64,000 bases of DNA from JBCCFC01 sp965213595 (GCA_965213595.1 CBDBZO010000004.1:248001-312000), one strand, 5' to 3'. Shown: positions 27,512-36,015, counted from the first letter of the stretch. Program-made: numbers and translations. Notes: generated by a model from the sequence alone, not told the origin.

Positions 27512-27823
27512 GTGGCGTATTACCTTGTTTCGGCCCAGGCCAAGGATGAACGACTCGACGAGCTGCGCGACCAGCTACAGCAGCGCGCCTTTATCGATCT
27601 GAAGCCCTTTGGCAGTTCGCTTACCCACGGGCTGGAGGGCGCACGCGTGGATGAGGCTGGCCGCATCGTGTGGGAGGAGGAGGATTACTGCTCGCCGCCG
27701 CTGGCGATGGAGCGCGCGGCGGTGCTGGACGCGTACTTTGATGATATTCAGGTGGAGTCGCTGACGCGGGGCGAGGGGTGGCGGCGGATCGAAGATTTGC
27801 CGTATCTTTTTCCGGGTGTATGA
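27512..27823 (+). CDS. Small conserved-looking hypothetical protein
   Basis: 103 residues from GTG 27512 with an excellent AGGAGG 6 bases upstream, which overlaps the stop of the kinase gene. Acidic, soluble, no Cys, with MAYYLVSAQAKDERLDELRD at the N-terminus and aromatic/acidic composition (EEEDYCSPPLAMERA). The start region resembles small ferredoxin-like or YCII-type proteins but I do not recognise a family. Probably cotranscribed with the kinase. Confidence 0.65.
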   Translation: MAYYLVSAQAKDERLDELRDQLQQRAFIDLKPFGSSLTHGLEGARVDEAGRIVWEEEDYCSPPLAMERAAVLDAYFDDIQVESLTRGEGWRRIEDLPYLFPGV

Positions 27824-27867
27824 TAGCAAAAGCGTAACTGTTCGGGGTATCCAGAAGAAGAGCTGTC

Positions 27868-28013
27868 AACGGATTTCTTGGAACGGATTGAACGGAAGAG
27901 CGGTCAGTTAAACCATCCGGTTTTTTAGACCCGCTCAATCGCCCGACTTCACGCAGAGCGGATTCGCACTATCTTATCCGTTCAATCCGTTCCCCAAATC
28001 CGTTGGTAGAGGG
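27868..28013. repeat. Imperfect inverted repeat with ACGGATT / AATCCGT arms
   Basis: The left arm at about 27868-27897 (CAACGGATT...GATTGAACGGA) is mirrored at about 27980-28013 (TCCGTTCAATCC...ATCCGTTG). It occupies the 229-base gap before the PhyH gene. A shorter relative with AGCGGATTGAGCG arms is at 29867-29911. Confidence 0.7.
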
Positions 28014-28052
28014 ATAGTTACGCAAAAACAACCAGTCACGGAGAATCTACCC

Positions 28053-28817
28053 ATGCAAATCACCGACCAACAAATCGAGCAGTACCGCAGCCAGGGCTTC
28101 TTCATCCTCGAAAGCGTGATCCCGCCGGACGCCATTGAGGGGCTGCGGCAGGAGTGCGCCCGCTACATCGATAAGTTTGATGCCGAGATGGAGGCCAAGG
28201 GCGTGGACAAGCTGGGCATCAACCATTACAAGAAGCGCTACTTTATCGGCAACCGCGGCGGCGAAAGCCCGATTATTACCAATTTCCTCTTTAGCGACCT
28301 GATGGCCGATATCTGCCGCGCCACGCTGGGCGACGATGCCTACTTGTTTAACGAGCAGTACGTCGTCAAGGCGGCGGAGGCCAACACGAAATTTTCGTGG
28401 CACCAGGATTCGGGCTACGTCGGCCACTACCACAGGCCGTACCTTTCGTGCTGGTGTGCGCTGGACGACATGAGCGAGGCCAACGGCACGATCTACGTGC
28501 TGCCCTACGCGCGCGCCGAAATGCAGCCGGATGATCTGATCGAGCACACGATCGATGCGGAGTCCAACGACAAAATCGGCTACCACGGCGACGATCCGGG
28601 CGACCCGGTGATCGTCCTCGCGGGCAGCATCGCCGTCTTCTCCAGCCGCACCTTTCACCGCAGCGGCAACAACACAACGGACAAGATGCGTCGCAGCTAC
28701 TTGGCCCAGTACTCCGCCGAACCCATTTTGAAGAAAGACAGCACGGAGCTGTGGCGACAGGCCGCGCCCCTGCTGCAAAACGGGAAGCAGCAGCCCGCGC
28801 CCGCCGTCGTGGCCTGA
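28053..28817 (+). CDS. Phytanoyl-CoA dioxygenase (PhyH) family protein
   Basis: 254 residues. Fe(II)/2-oxoglutarate-dependent double-stranded beta-helix enzyme: the facial triad is His117-x-Asp119 (WHQDSGY) and His202 (FHRSGNN), with Arg213 or Arg214 to bind 2-oxoglutarate. N-terminus QIEQYRSQGFFILESVI is typical of the family. These enzymes hydroxylate or halogenate diverse small molecules, so the substrate is open. It stands alone between two repeat elements. Confidence 0.87.
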   Translation: MQITDQQIEQYRSQGFFILESVIPPDAIEGLRQECARYIDKFDAEMEAKGVDKLGINHYKKRYFIGNRGGESPIITNFLFSDLMADICRATLGDDAYLFNEQYVVKAAEANTKFSWHQDSGYVGHYHRPYLSCWCALDDMSEANGTIYVLPYARAEMQPDDLIEHTIDAESNDKIGYHGDDPGDPVIVLAGSIAVFSSRTFHRSGNNTTDKMRRSYLAQYSAEPILKKDSTELWRQAAPLLQNGKQQPAPAVVA

Positions 28818-28914
28818 TGGGAAAATTTCAATCTGACTTGATTTGCGATTGGGAGATTGGAGATTAGGTTCCGTTTACATTTTGCTGAGAGGGCTTGAAA
28901 GGTAAGCCGAGCGC

Positions 28915-29000
28915 GCCCTCATCCCCAACCCTTCTCCCAGGGTGGGAGAAGGGAGTCAGTTCCCCTCTCTCACCCTGGGAGAGGGGCTAGGGGTGAGGGC
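28915..29000. repeat. CTCTCCC/GGGAGAG-type hairpin repeat
   Basis: CCCTCATCCCCAACCC at one end and GGGGTGAGGGCC at the other enclose two inner GGGTGGGAGAAGGG / CTCTCACCCTGGGAG pieces. It is related to the repeats at 6582-6680 and 44010-44103 and fills the gap before the next hydrolase. Confidence 0.7.
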
Positions 29001-29061
29001 CAGGACGCAAATATCTACTTAACACAGCACTAGCCAATTACCATTAACCCACCACTCCGCC

Positions 29062-29847
29062 ATGCCCGACCCGCTCCTCGCCGAAAATGTCCTGCTCAAC
29101 AGCCGCTTCGTCACCGTTCACGGTGTTCCCCTCTACACGCGTCTCGTCGTGGATGCCCCGGCGCGGCTGCGGCAGCCCGACGCCCGGCCCCTCGTGCTGG
29201 TGCACGGGCTGTCGATGTCGAGCCGCTATATGGAGCGGTTGGCGCGCCAGCTTGCGCCCGACCACACCGTCTTCGCGCTCGATCTGCCGGGATTTGGCAG
29301 CAGCGCAAAATTTCAACGAATGCTGACTTTGCCTGAATTGGCGACGATTGTGGCGGGCTGGATGGATGCCCTCGATCTGCCGCGCGCATCGTTTATCGCC
29401 CACTCCTTTGGCTGTCAGCTAACGCTGGAGTTGGCGTGCAAAGAGCCCGCGCGCGTGGGGCGCTCCGTGCTCATTGCGCCAACCGCCGATCCGCGCGCGG
29501 GAGGCGTTGTCGAGCACGCGCTGCGGACGCTGCTGGACATGTTGCGCGAACCGCCGCTGTTAACGCCCGTCGCGATTGCGAGCTTTTTGAGTATGGGGAT
29601 GGGACGTGGGCTAAACGGCGCTCGCGAACTGGCGCGCGACGCCGTGGAGTCCAAGCTGCCGCGGGTGCAGTCCCCCATGCTGGTGCTGCGCGGCGCACGC
29701 GATCCGATAGTCTCGCAGCGCTGGGTGGAGGAGGTGACGGCGCAGCTGCCCCGTGCGCAGCTTCACGTTATTGCTGATCATGCACACGCGGTCCACTTTA
29801 GCGCGCCGGGAAAGGTGGCGGCGCTGGTGCGGGAGTTTTTGGATTGA
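29062..29847 (+). CDS. Alpha/beta hydrolase
   Basis: 261 residues. Oxyanion region LVLVHGLSMSSRYMERL, nucleophile elbow AHSFGCQ (Ser), acid region VLRGARDPIVSQ and a terminal His in ADHAHAVHFSAP complete the triad layout. Resembles alpha/beta hydrolases of the haloperoxidase/meta-cleavage hydrolase branch. No signal peptide, so cytoplasmic. Substrate cannot be derived. Confidence 0.82.
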   Translation: MPDPLLAENVLLNSRFVTVHGVPLYTRLVVDAPARLRQPDARPLVLVHGLSMSSRYMERLARQLAPDHTVFALDLPGFGSSAKFQRMLTLPELATIVAGWMDALDLPRASFIAHSFGCQLTLELACKEPARVGRSVLIAPTADPRAGGVVEHALRTLLDMLREPPLLTPVAIASFLSMGMGRGLNGARELARDAVESKLPRVQSPMLVLRGARDPIVSQRWVEEVTAQLPRAQLHVIADHAHAVHFSAPGKVAALVREFLD

Positions 29848-29866
29848 GCAGTCAGCGGGTTGTGGG

Positions 29867-29911
29867 AGCGGATTGAGCGGATTGGATAACTCGCTATTCG
29901 CTCAATCCGCT
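29867..29911. repeat. Hairpin between convergent genes
   Basis: Arms AGCGGATTGAGCG (29867-29879) and CGCTCAATCCGCT (29899-29911) are exact complements with a 19-base loop. Position between two gene ends suggests it can terminate transcription in both directions. Confidence 0.7.
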
Positions 29912-30398
29912 ACATTAAATCTGTTGACAGCTTTCGCCGCCGCACCAGCACCATCAACCAAAATACAGCTGTCGCAGCCACCAACAGCAGCCAGCTAAGC
30001 AACAGCGTCAGCAGCCCACCGGGGACAAAAAGCGCTTCGCTGGGGCTGATGCCGCCGCCGGAAAGTCGAGAAAAGCGGGTGCTCCAGCCGAGCAGGCCGA
30101 GCACGGCTGTCGTATAGCCCATGGTCAACAGCGTCACGCCCATAGCACGAATCAACGCCGCGCATCGCATTAGCTCCACCAGCCAGTAAACGGTGAAGGC
30201 TGTGAATAGCACAAACCAACCAAAACGCAAGCTCCAGGTTAAATCGGTCGGCAGAAATTCTTCCGCCAGCAGCGGTTGCCCAAACCCCGACTCAACCAGC
30301 GGCAAATAGGCGATACGCTCTCGCCACCACATCGCTCCCACTGCAAAAATCGAGTAAGCGCCAAAAATGAACGAAGCCACAAATCCTCGTGCCAACAC
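29910..30398 (-). CDS. Four-helix integral membrane protein, unknown function
   Basis: 162 residues from GTG 30398. Four predicted membrane helices (about 5-25, 62-82, 90-110, 128-150) and a basic C-terminus. No family recognised; it resembles small uncharacterised polytopic proteins. The start overlaps the divergent OleD-like gene by 32 bases, so one of the two starts may be set too early, but residues 3-22 form a convincing first helix. Confidence 0.55.
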   Translation of the reverse strand: MLARGFVASFIFGAYSIFAVGAMWWRERIAYLPLVESGFGQPLLAEEFLPTDLTWSLRFGWFVLFTAFTVYWLVELMRCAALIRAMGVTLLTMGYTTAVLGLLGWSTRFSRLSGGGISPSEALFVPGGLLTLLLSWLLLVAATAVFWLMVLVRRRKLSTDLM

Positions 30399-31434
30399 AT
30401 CGGCCTCCCTTTCTCAAAATCACAAGCCAGAACATGCCCCAGAAAATGTTTTGGTCACCGGGGGCGGCGGTTTCCTGGGCCGCTACATCGCCGAGCAGCT
30501 GCTCGACCGCGGCGACCGCGTTACCGTTTTCGCACGCGGCGACTACCCCGAATTGCGCGCCCTCGGCGCAACGACCGTGCGCGGCGATCTGCAAAACGCC
30601 GACGCCATTCGCGAGGCGTGCGCCGGGGTAAATGTAGTCTATCACGTCGCCGCCAAAGCGGGTATTTGGGGCGAGTGGGACGATTTCTACGGCGCCAACG
30701 TCGTTGGCACGCAGCACGTGATCAACGCCTGCCGCGCGCGGGGCGTTCCCAAGCTCGTCTTCACCAGCTCGCCCAGCGTGATTTTCGATGGGGAGGCCCA
30801 CCGCGGCGCGGATGAATCGATCAATTATCCGTCGCGCTATGAAAGCCACTACGCGCGGACCAAGGCCTTGAGCGAGCAGATGGTGATCGAGGCCAACGGC
30901 GATGATTTGCTCACCACCTCGCTGCGCCCCCACCTGATCTGGGGCCCGCGCGACACGCACATTCTGCCCGGCCTGATCGACCGCGCGCGTTCGGGTCGGC
31001 TGGTGCAGGTGGGGGATGGCACGAATCGGGTGGATTTGACTTACGTGGAGGATGCCGCCCGCGCGCATTTGCTGGCCGCGGATGCACTCTCGACCGATTC
31101 CTCTGTGGCGGGTTCGGTTTACTTTATCTCGCAGGATGCGCCGACCGCGCTTTGGCCGTGGGTAAACGATCTGCTGGCGGAGCTGGATATTTCGCCGGTG
31201 CGCCGACGCTTGCCGCTGTCGGCGGCGCGGGCGTTGGGCGGCGTGCTGGAAGGGGCTTACCGCACGCTGCCACTCCGGGGCGAGCCGCGGCTGACGCGCT
31301 TTCTGGCGAGCGAGCTGGCGCTGGATCACTGGTACGACGTGAGCCGGGCACGGGCGGATTTTGGCTACGTACCGCAGTGGAGCATGGAAGCGGGGATGGT
31401 CAAGACGGTGGAGTGGCTGCGGAATGGTTTGTAA
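30367..31434 (+). CDS. OleD-like NAD(P)-dependent 2-alkyl-3-oxoalkanoate reductase (extended SDR)
   Basis: 355 residues. Rossmann motif VLVTGGGGFLGRY, catalytic YxxxK as YARTK, and characteristic segments HVAAKAGIWGEWDDFY, SSPSVIFDGE and LRPHLIWGPRDTH that match OleD, the reductase of long-chain olefin synthesis, and closely related 3-beta-hydroxysteroid-dehydrogenase-like SDRs. No oleA, oleB or oleC lies in the window, so involvement in hydrocarbon synthesis depends on genes elsewhere. The ATG at 30367 leaves a 25-residue polar lead-in before the Rossmann strand. Confidence 0.8.
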   Translation: MNEATNPRANTSASLSQNHKPEHAPENVLVTGGGGFLGRYIAEQLLDRGDRVTVFARGDYPELRALGATTVRGDLQNADAIREACAGVNVVYHVAAKAGIWGEWDDFYGANVVGTQHVINACRARGVPKLVFTSSPSVIFDGEAHRGADESINYPSRYESHYARTKALSEQMVIEANGDDLLTTSLRPHLIWGPRDTHILPGLIDRARSGRLVQVGDGTNRVDLTYVEDAARAHLLAADALSTDSSVAGSVYFISQDAPTALWPWVNDLLAELDISPVRRRLPLSAARALGGVLEGAYRTLPLRGEPRLTRFLASELALDHWYDVSRARADFGYVPQWSMEAGMVKTVEWLRNGL

Positions 31435-31435
31435 T

Positions 31436-31463
31436 GTAGGGGCAATCGAAAGCATTGCCCCTA
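31436..31463. repeat. GTAGGGGCAATC palindrome after the OleD-like gene
   Basis: GTAGGGGCAAT and ATTGCCCCTA(G) arms around a short CGAAAGC loop, starting two bases after the stop codon. It has the same GTAGGGGC edge as the RAYT-type repeats. Confidence 0.75.
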
Positions 31464-31499
31464 GGTTCCGTTGACATTTTGCTAGATGAGCTTGGCGGG

Positions 31500-31760
31500 A
31501 AGGTCGAGCGCGCTCCCATCCCCAACCCTTCCCCCGCGCGTGGGCAATGGCGTTGAGTTAAGCAAACTGGTTCCCATGCTCTGCGTGGGAACCCAGCCTG
31601 GAGGCTCTGCCTCCAGAAGGGAGGCAGAACCTCCCGCAGTGCATTCCACGCAGAGCGTGGAACGAGTAATCCTTAACTTAACGCCTTTGCGCGTAGGGGA
31701 AAGGAGCCTCGTCCTTCCCTCTCCCAGCTTGGGAGAGGGGCCGGAGGTGAGGACCAATTC
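31500..31760. repeat. Composite of dispersed intergenic repeats
   Basis: Contains a split CTCTCCC-type repeat (ends near 31510-31545 and 31690-31760) interrupted by a second palindromic unit (about 31567-31670) whose arms read GGTTCCCATGCTCTGCGTGG and CCACGCAGAGCGTGGAAC, with an inner GGAGGCTCTGCCTCC hairpin. It looks like one repeat inserted into another. No gene is seen in 31435-31815. Confidence 0.65.
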
Positions 31761-31815
31761 TCAAATATCAACGAAACCTACGGACGAAATCTGAATGGAC
31801 TCTGCAGCGGCCAGG

Positions 31816-32550
31816 CTAATCGGCGGAGCCAAACGCGTCCGCCATTTCACGGTGTTCCGTCGTCTTTTCGAGTTCGCGCAAGCCGGAGAGATCGAGAATG
31901 CTAAAGACAACCTTCGAGAAGAAGGGCAGGACAACAAAAAGCGTCGTATCGACGGTCTGGTTAAAGACGCCCAAGCCAGACGGCCCGAGCAGCCAGGTGA
32001 GCGGGTAGCCAAACCAGAGCACCGTCAGGTAGAGCGCCAGCCGGTTATACAGCTTCGAGAGCGGCTCGCCGTGATTGCCGGCAATTTTGCGCAACGGCCC
32101 CCAAATTCCCCACAGCACGATGACAAACGCCACGACGCCGGCAATGTACCACGTGTAGCGCACCGCCGTCCGCTCGGACAGATCAGCGATCAGTCCGCTG
32201 AGGATCATCACGATGTCCGCGCCCACAATGCCGACAAGCAGCGTCGTTTGTCGCTCGTTGTGCGGCACGTAGAACATGGCCGTCAGCCCCAGCGCCAGCA
32301 GCAGCAGCGGCGTGGAAACCGTCCAATCAAGATAGCGCGCATAGTACGTCGTCTGCCCGGCGATTTCGGTCCGCCCCTGGCCGAGCGCCATGGCCGTATA
32401 GGCCAGCCCAGACCAGACCGGGATAAAAATCGCGATGAGATATTCGTACTGCGGCACGCCCTGTGGATTGCGGCTCCACGCCCAGAATAAGAGCGCGCCC
32501 GCCGCCATGCCCGCTACATAGAGCCAAAGCAGAATAGTTTGCAAATCCAT
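31816..32550 (-). CDS. Xenorhodopsin (Anabaena-sensory-rhodopsin-like microbial rhodopsin)
   Basis: 244 residues, seven membrane helices, AGGAGA Shine-Dalgarno 7 bases before ATG 32550. Helix G carries the retinal Schiff-base lysine K213 in LPFFSK. Helix C reads ARYLDWTVSTPLLLLAL, placing Arg72, the counterion Asp75, Ser79 and Ala86 at the bacteriorhodopsin positions 82, 85, 89 and 96. Pro209 replaces bacteriorhodopsin Asp212, the hallmark of xenorhodopsins, and Asp220 matches Asp217 of Anabaena sensory rhodopsin. Many stretches, such as SRNPQGVPQYEYL and SGLIADLSER, closely match my recollection of that protein. It is either a photosensor or an inward proton pump. No transducer (ASRT) or retinal-forming oxygenase gene is in the window. 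Confidence 0.95.
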   Translation of the reverse strand: MDLQTILLWLYVAGMAAGALLFWAWSRNPQGVPQYEYLIAIFIPVWSGLAYTAMALGQGRTEIAGQTTYYARYLDWTVSTPLLLLALGLTAMFYVPHNERQTTLLVGIVGADIVMILSGLIADLSERTAVRYTWYIAGVVAFVIVLWGIWGPLRKIAGNHGEPLSKLYNRLALYLTVLWFGYPLTWLLGPSGLGVFNQTVDTTLFVVLPFFSKVVFSILDLSGLRELEKTTEHREMADAFGSAD

Positions 32551-32557
32551 TTATGTC

Positions 32558-32596
32558 TTTCTCCTAATGAGCTTATAGATGCAAGTGCACATTGTA
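32558..32596 (-). promoter_or_regulatory. Rhodopsin ribosome-binding site and -10-like box
   Basis: On the minus strand AGGAGA lies at 32563-32558 and TACAAT at 32596-32591, leaving a leader of about 35 bases. A -35 box at normal spacing is not convincing (TTGAGC at 32615-32610 is only 13 bases away). The 150-base gap to the sulfatase gene is AT-rich and holds no terminator that I can see. Confidence 0.45.
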
Positions 32597-32700
32597 ATGT
32601 AAATACGCTGCTCAACGCTGTTCATCTGTACAAATCTGTATACAAAAATAGGTAGAAACTTCTGACAAATTGAAAATTTGTAAAAGTAAATAGCCAGCCC

Positions 32701-34161
32701 CTACTGCGTGCGAAAGTTTGGCTGCTCGCCGGGGACGGGCGAATTATCAAATGCGCCGCGGGCGCGCACCGCCGCTTCGCCGCCAAAGGCTTCGACGCGA
32801 GCGCGCTGGTCGGCTTTGGCGCGGGCGTCTGTGCCTTCGGGACCAAGCAGATCTTGCAGGCGCTCCTCAAATTCGCGCACGAGCGGTTGATGCTGGGGCG
32901 AGTCGGCGAGGTTGTACCGTTCGTCGGGGTCGTTATCCAAGTTGAACAGCTGCGGCGAAGAGTCGACGTAGCGAACGTACTTGTGCGGGCCGAGGCACAG
33001 CATGTAAACGGCGCTGCGCGTGCCCAATGCGTGGTATTCGCTAAAGGCCAAGCGCTGGGTGTCCGGCTCATTCGCCAGCGACCAGAGCGAGCGCCCCGGT
33101 AGCTCGGCGTCCGCCAGCGCGGGCGGCGCGCCAACGGCATCGAGCGCGCTGGGAAAAATGTCGAGCAGCGAGACGGGCGTCGCCACGCGCTTGCCCCGCG
33201 GCACGTCCGGCCCAGCCGCAATCATTGGGACGGCGGCGGATTCTTCGTACATCGTGAACTTGCCAAAGAGCCCGCGCGCGCCGAGGCTCTCGCCGTGATC
33301 GGACGAGTAGACGATGCGCGTGCTGTCGGTGAGGCCAAGCTCATCCAGCGTATGCAGCACGCGTCCGATCTGCCCATCGAGGTAGGTAACGACGCCGTAA
33401 TAGGCAGCGGTCAGCCGATGCAGTTGCTCGTCGCTAAACGGCTCGTCGTAGGTAAAGAAGCGCCGGAAGTAGTCGATGGCGGGGTGGTCGGGCCAGGCGT
33501 CCGGCTGCGCTTGGGCAACGGGCGGCAGGTCGAGCGCGTCGTAGTGGGCGAAAAGATCGGGCGGGGCGATGTAGGGCGGGTGCGGGCAAACGAGCGAGAG
33601 GAAGAGCGCCCACGGTTTGTCATCAGCGGGCGTTTCGCTGGCGCGCGCCGTCAGCCACTGCACGGCGCGGTCGGCGTTGCTTTGGTCGTACCGCAGGTAG
33701 GTCGAATCGCCGGGGCCGGCGTTGAGGATGCCGCGGCGCTTGTTGCGAAAGGGCGGGTCGTCGCGGATGCTGCCCAGCACGTCGCCCACGCCGTCGACGA
33801 CGTAGAGCGGGTCGATTTCATGGGAGAAGCCGTGGTCGTCCGCGGCGCTGCGAAAGTGCAGCTTGCCAATGGAGTCGACCCGATGGCCCCGGTCGCGCAG
33901 GCGGTGATGCCAGCTCGCTGGCTCGCCAGCGTAGGGGAAGGCGTTGTCCCAGTGACCCGTCTGGTGGACGTAGCGACCGGTCGCCAGGGCGGCGCGGGCG
34001 GGCACGCAGATGGGGCAGGGCGTGTAGGCGTTGTCGAAGGTCGTGCCGCGCGCGGCCAGCGCGTCCAGGTGCGGCGTCTGGACGACGGGCTTGCCGTAGC
34101 AGCCGGTGACGTCGCGCCGGTGCTGATCCGAGAGGATGAAGAGGAAATTGGTCGGTTGCAT
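32701..34161 (-). CDS. Formylglycine-dependent type I sulfatase
   Basis: 486 residues. The sulfatase signature Cys52-V-P-A-R56 in CPICVPARAALATGRY is intact; Cys52 would be converted to formylglycine. Metal-site residues include Asp12 in LSDQHRRD and the segment YSSDHGESLGARGLFGK. Similar to choline-sulfatase/arylsulfatase-like enzymes. No signal peptide is visible, so it may act in the cytoplasm on small sulfate esters. No maturase (FGE or anSME) gene is in the window. It lies between the MFS transporter and the rhodopsin on the same strand. Confidence 0.88.
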   Translation of the reverse strand: MQPTNFLFILSDQHRRDVTGCYGKPVVQTPHLDALAARGTTFDNAYTPCPICVPARAALATGRYVHQTGHWDNAFPYAGEPASWHHRLRDRGHRVDSIGKLHFRSAADDHGFSHEIDPLYVVDGVGDVLGSIRDDPPFRNKRRGILNAGPGDSTYLRYDQSNADRAVQWLTARASETPADDKPWALFLSLVCPHPPYIAPPDLFAHYDALDLPPVAQAQPDAWPDHPAIDYFRRFFTYDEPFSDEQLHRLTAAYYGVVTYLDGQIGRVLHTLDELGLTDSTRIVYSSDHGESLGARGLFGKFTMYEESAAVPMIAAGPDVPRGKRVATPVSLLDIFPSALDAVGAPPALADAELPGRSLWSLANEPDTQRLAFSEYHALGTRSAVYMLCLGPHKYVRYVDSSPQLFNLDNDPDERYNLADSPQHQPLVREFEERLQDLLGPEGTDARAKADQRARVEAFGGEAAVRARGAFDNSPVPGEQPNFRTQ

Positions 34162-34334
34162 GGGGGAGGCGGTGATTGTTGTGGAAATTCTTTTGGAATG
34201 GGGTCGACTCGTTGTCTGTCACCGGCGATGAGTTGACTCACCGCCTATTTTGCAAAACGCGCTGAAGCGCGTTGAGCCAGCATTTGATGCGCCAGGAGGC
34301 GATGCGAAGCCGGCATCTTTGCCAACCGTCGGGC

Positions 34335-35588
34335 TCAATCCGCACTGGCCGCCGTGCGACGGAACTTGACCTGTTCGCGCAGCTGGTGGATGCGCAGCGC
34401 CCGCGCCTTGGGCGAGCGCGCCAGCCGCCACGCCCACAGCGCGATCACGGCGTACACGAGCGCGGCGGCGACAAAAGCCCCGCGCAGGCCAAAGGCCCAG
34501 GCCGCGCCCGCCCCCAGCATCGGCGCGATCACGCGGGCGGCGGCGTTGACGCTGGTTTCGAGGCCGTAGGTGGCGCCCTGGTTGCCGTCGGGGGCCCACA
34601 GGTTCATCATGGCGGCGATGGTGGGCAACATGCCGCCGATGGCCGCACCGGTGAGCGCCTGCAGCGCGATCAGCTGCCAAGCGGTTTGGACAAAGGGCTG
34701 CGGCAGGTAGAAGAGCGCGGCCAGCGCCGCGGAGATCACGAGCACGCGACCGTGGCCGCGCCGGTCGCCGAGGCGACCGAGGTAGACGGAGCTGAGCGCG
34801 CTGGTGAGCGCCGCCGAGCCGATGAAGAGGCCGGTAATGGTGGCCGCGCCCCGCTCCTGCCCAATCAGCGTGACGACGAAGAGCGGCGCAATCGGCGTGA
34901 GCACGGTGCGGCCCAACATGCGCAGAAAGGTGAGCCCGTAGAGCCCGCCCATCCCCGGCGCGACGAGCAGCGCGCGGTAGCTGGCAAAGAAGCCGGCGCG
35001 CTTGATCTGCGGCGACGGCTGGAAATCTTCGCGCACCCAGAAGAGCACGGCCAGCCCCGCCGCGCCCAGCAGCGTGCCCGTAATGTAAAAGCTTTCGCGA
35101 AAGCCAAAGGCGTCGCCGATGATGCCGCCCAGGATCGGCCCCAGCGCAATCCCGCCCCAGCGCCCCATCTGCAGCAGCCCCATCGCCGACCCTGACTTCT
35201 CCTTGGGCACGGTCGAGGCCGCCAGCGCCGTCGCCGCGGAGATCACGCCCGTGACGCCGCCCTGGATCGCGCGCAGCACGGTTAGCTGTTCGGCGCTTTG
35301 GGCCAGGCCCATCAGGATCATCAGCACCGCGCCCCCCAGCGTGGCGCGCACGAGCATCGGCTTGCGCCCGTAGCGGTCGGCCAGGCTGCCCCACACCGGC
35401 GCGGCCAGCATCATCACAAACGCCTGCGCCGAAAAGACCGCACCGGACCAAAATTCGACGCTGCCGCGCGTGGCAATCCCCAGCTCGCGCACGTAGAGCG
35501 GCAAAAAGGGAAAGACGAGGCTAAAGCCCGCGGTGGACATCAACTGAACAAACAGCAGGAGGTAGAGGTTGCGGCGCCAGGGTATCAT
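34335..35588 (-). CDS. MFS transporter, multidrug/tetracycline-efflux-like
   Basis: 417 residues and 12 membrane helices. The loop 2-3 motif appears as GSLADRYGRKPMLV, typical of drug:H+ antiporter families (DHA1), and a second copy is seen as YLGRLGDRRGHGRVLV in the middle loop. Substrate unknown; export of drugs or metabolites is the usual role. Upstream of and codirectional with the sulfatase, with 173 bases between them containing an AACGCGCTGAAGCGCGTT hairpin (34256-34273). Confidence 0.87.
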   Translation of the reverse strand: MIPWRRNLYLLLFVQLMSTAGFSLVFPFLPLYVRELGIATRGSVEFWSGAVFSAQAFVMMLAAPVWGSLADRYGRKPMLVRATLGGAVLMILMGLAQSAEQLTVLRAIQGGVTGVISAATALAASTVPKEKSGSAMGLLQMGRWGGIALGPILGGIIGDAFGFRESFYITGTLLGAAGLAVLFWVREDFQPSPQIKRAGFFASYRALLVAPGMGGLYGLTFLRMLGRTVLTPIAPLFVVTLIGQERGAATITGLFIGSAALTSALSSVYLGRLGDRRGHGRVLVISAALAALFYLPQPFVQTAWQLIALQALTGAAIGGMLPTIAAMMNLWAPDGNQGATYGLETSVNAAARVIAPMLGAGAAWAFGLRGAFVAAALVYAVIALWAWRLARSPKARALRIHQLREQVKFRRTAASAD

Positions 35589-35624
35589 AGCTGGGATAAA
35601 TCTAATTGGAACTTCACCCGCGCG

Positions 35625-35957
35625 TTAGATGACGCGCCGTCTTAGCAGGCGCGCACCCAGCACAATCAAAAACCAGAGCCCGCCCAGCGAAAAGCCCAGC
35701 AGCAGCACGCCGATCAGCAGCGCCACCGTGGAGGTGACGCCCGTTTGCACGGCGCTTCCCAGCAGCGCTCGCCACACAAACGGCAGCGGCTCGCCGACCG
35801 CGCGCAGCGATGCGCCGATCAATGAACTGGCCAGCAGCCCGCTCACCAACGTGGACAGCAACACCGCGCCCACCAGCGTCCAGCGCGCGGCGGGGCGGCG
35901 CGTGCTCGGCTCCGGCGCACGGGAATTGGGTTGAGCGTAAACGGGTGAGTTGCTCAT
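35625..35957 (-). CDS. Small membrane protein with two helices
   Basis: 110 residues from ATG 35957; the frame extends to 36056 but would begin inside a palindromic repeat. A polar N-terminus (about 25 residues) precedes two hydrophobic helices (about 26-48 and 70-100) and an Arg-rich end LLRRRVI. No family recognised. It precedes the MFS gene on the same strand by 36 bases and may be cotranscribed. Confidence 0.5.
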   Translation of the reverse strand: MSNSPVYAQPNSRAPEPSTRRPAARWTLVGAVLLSTLVSGLLASSLIGASLRAVGEPLPFVWRALLGSAVQTGVTSTVALLIGVLLLGFSLGGLWFLIVLGARLLRRRVI

Positions 35958-36015
35958 GGACGTTATCTCCAGTCTTGAGAAACGGTTAGTAGTCCAACAG
36001 TCTTGTCCAGGTGGA

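Noticed and set aside
31816..32550. Classical outward proton pump (bacteriorhodopsin or proteorhodopsin type)
   Set aside because: Pro209 in place of Asp212 and Ala86 in place of the cytoplasmic proton donor do not fit outward pumps; the sequence aligns with the sensory/xenorhodopsin branch.
34219..35451. 410-codon minus-strand frame overlapping the MFS transporter
   Set aside because: Arg/Gly/Ala-rich product in another frame of the same strand; the MFS frame has twelve helices and the GxLADRxGRK loop.
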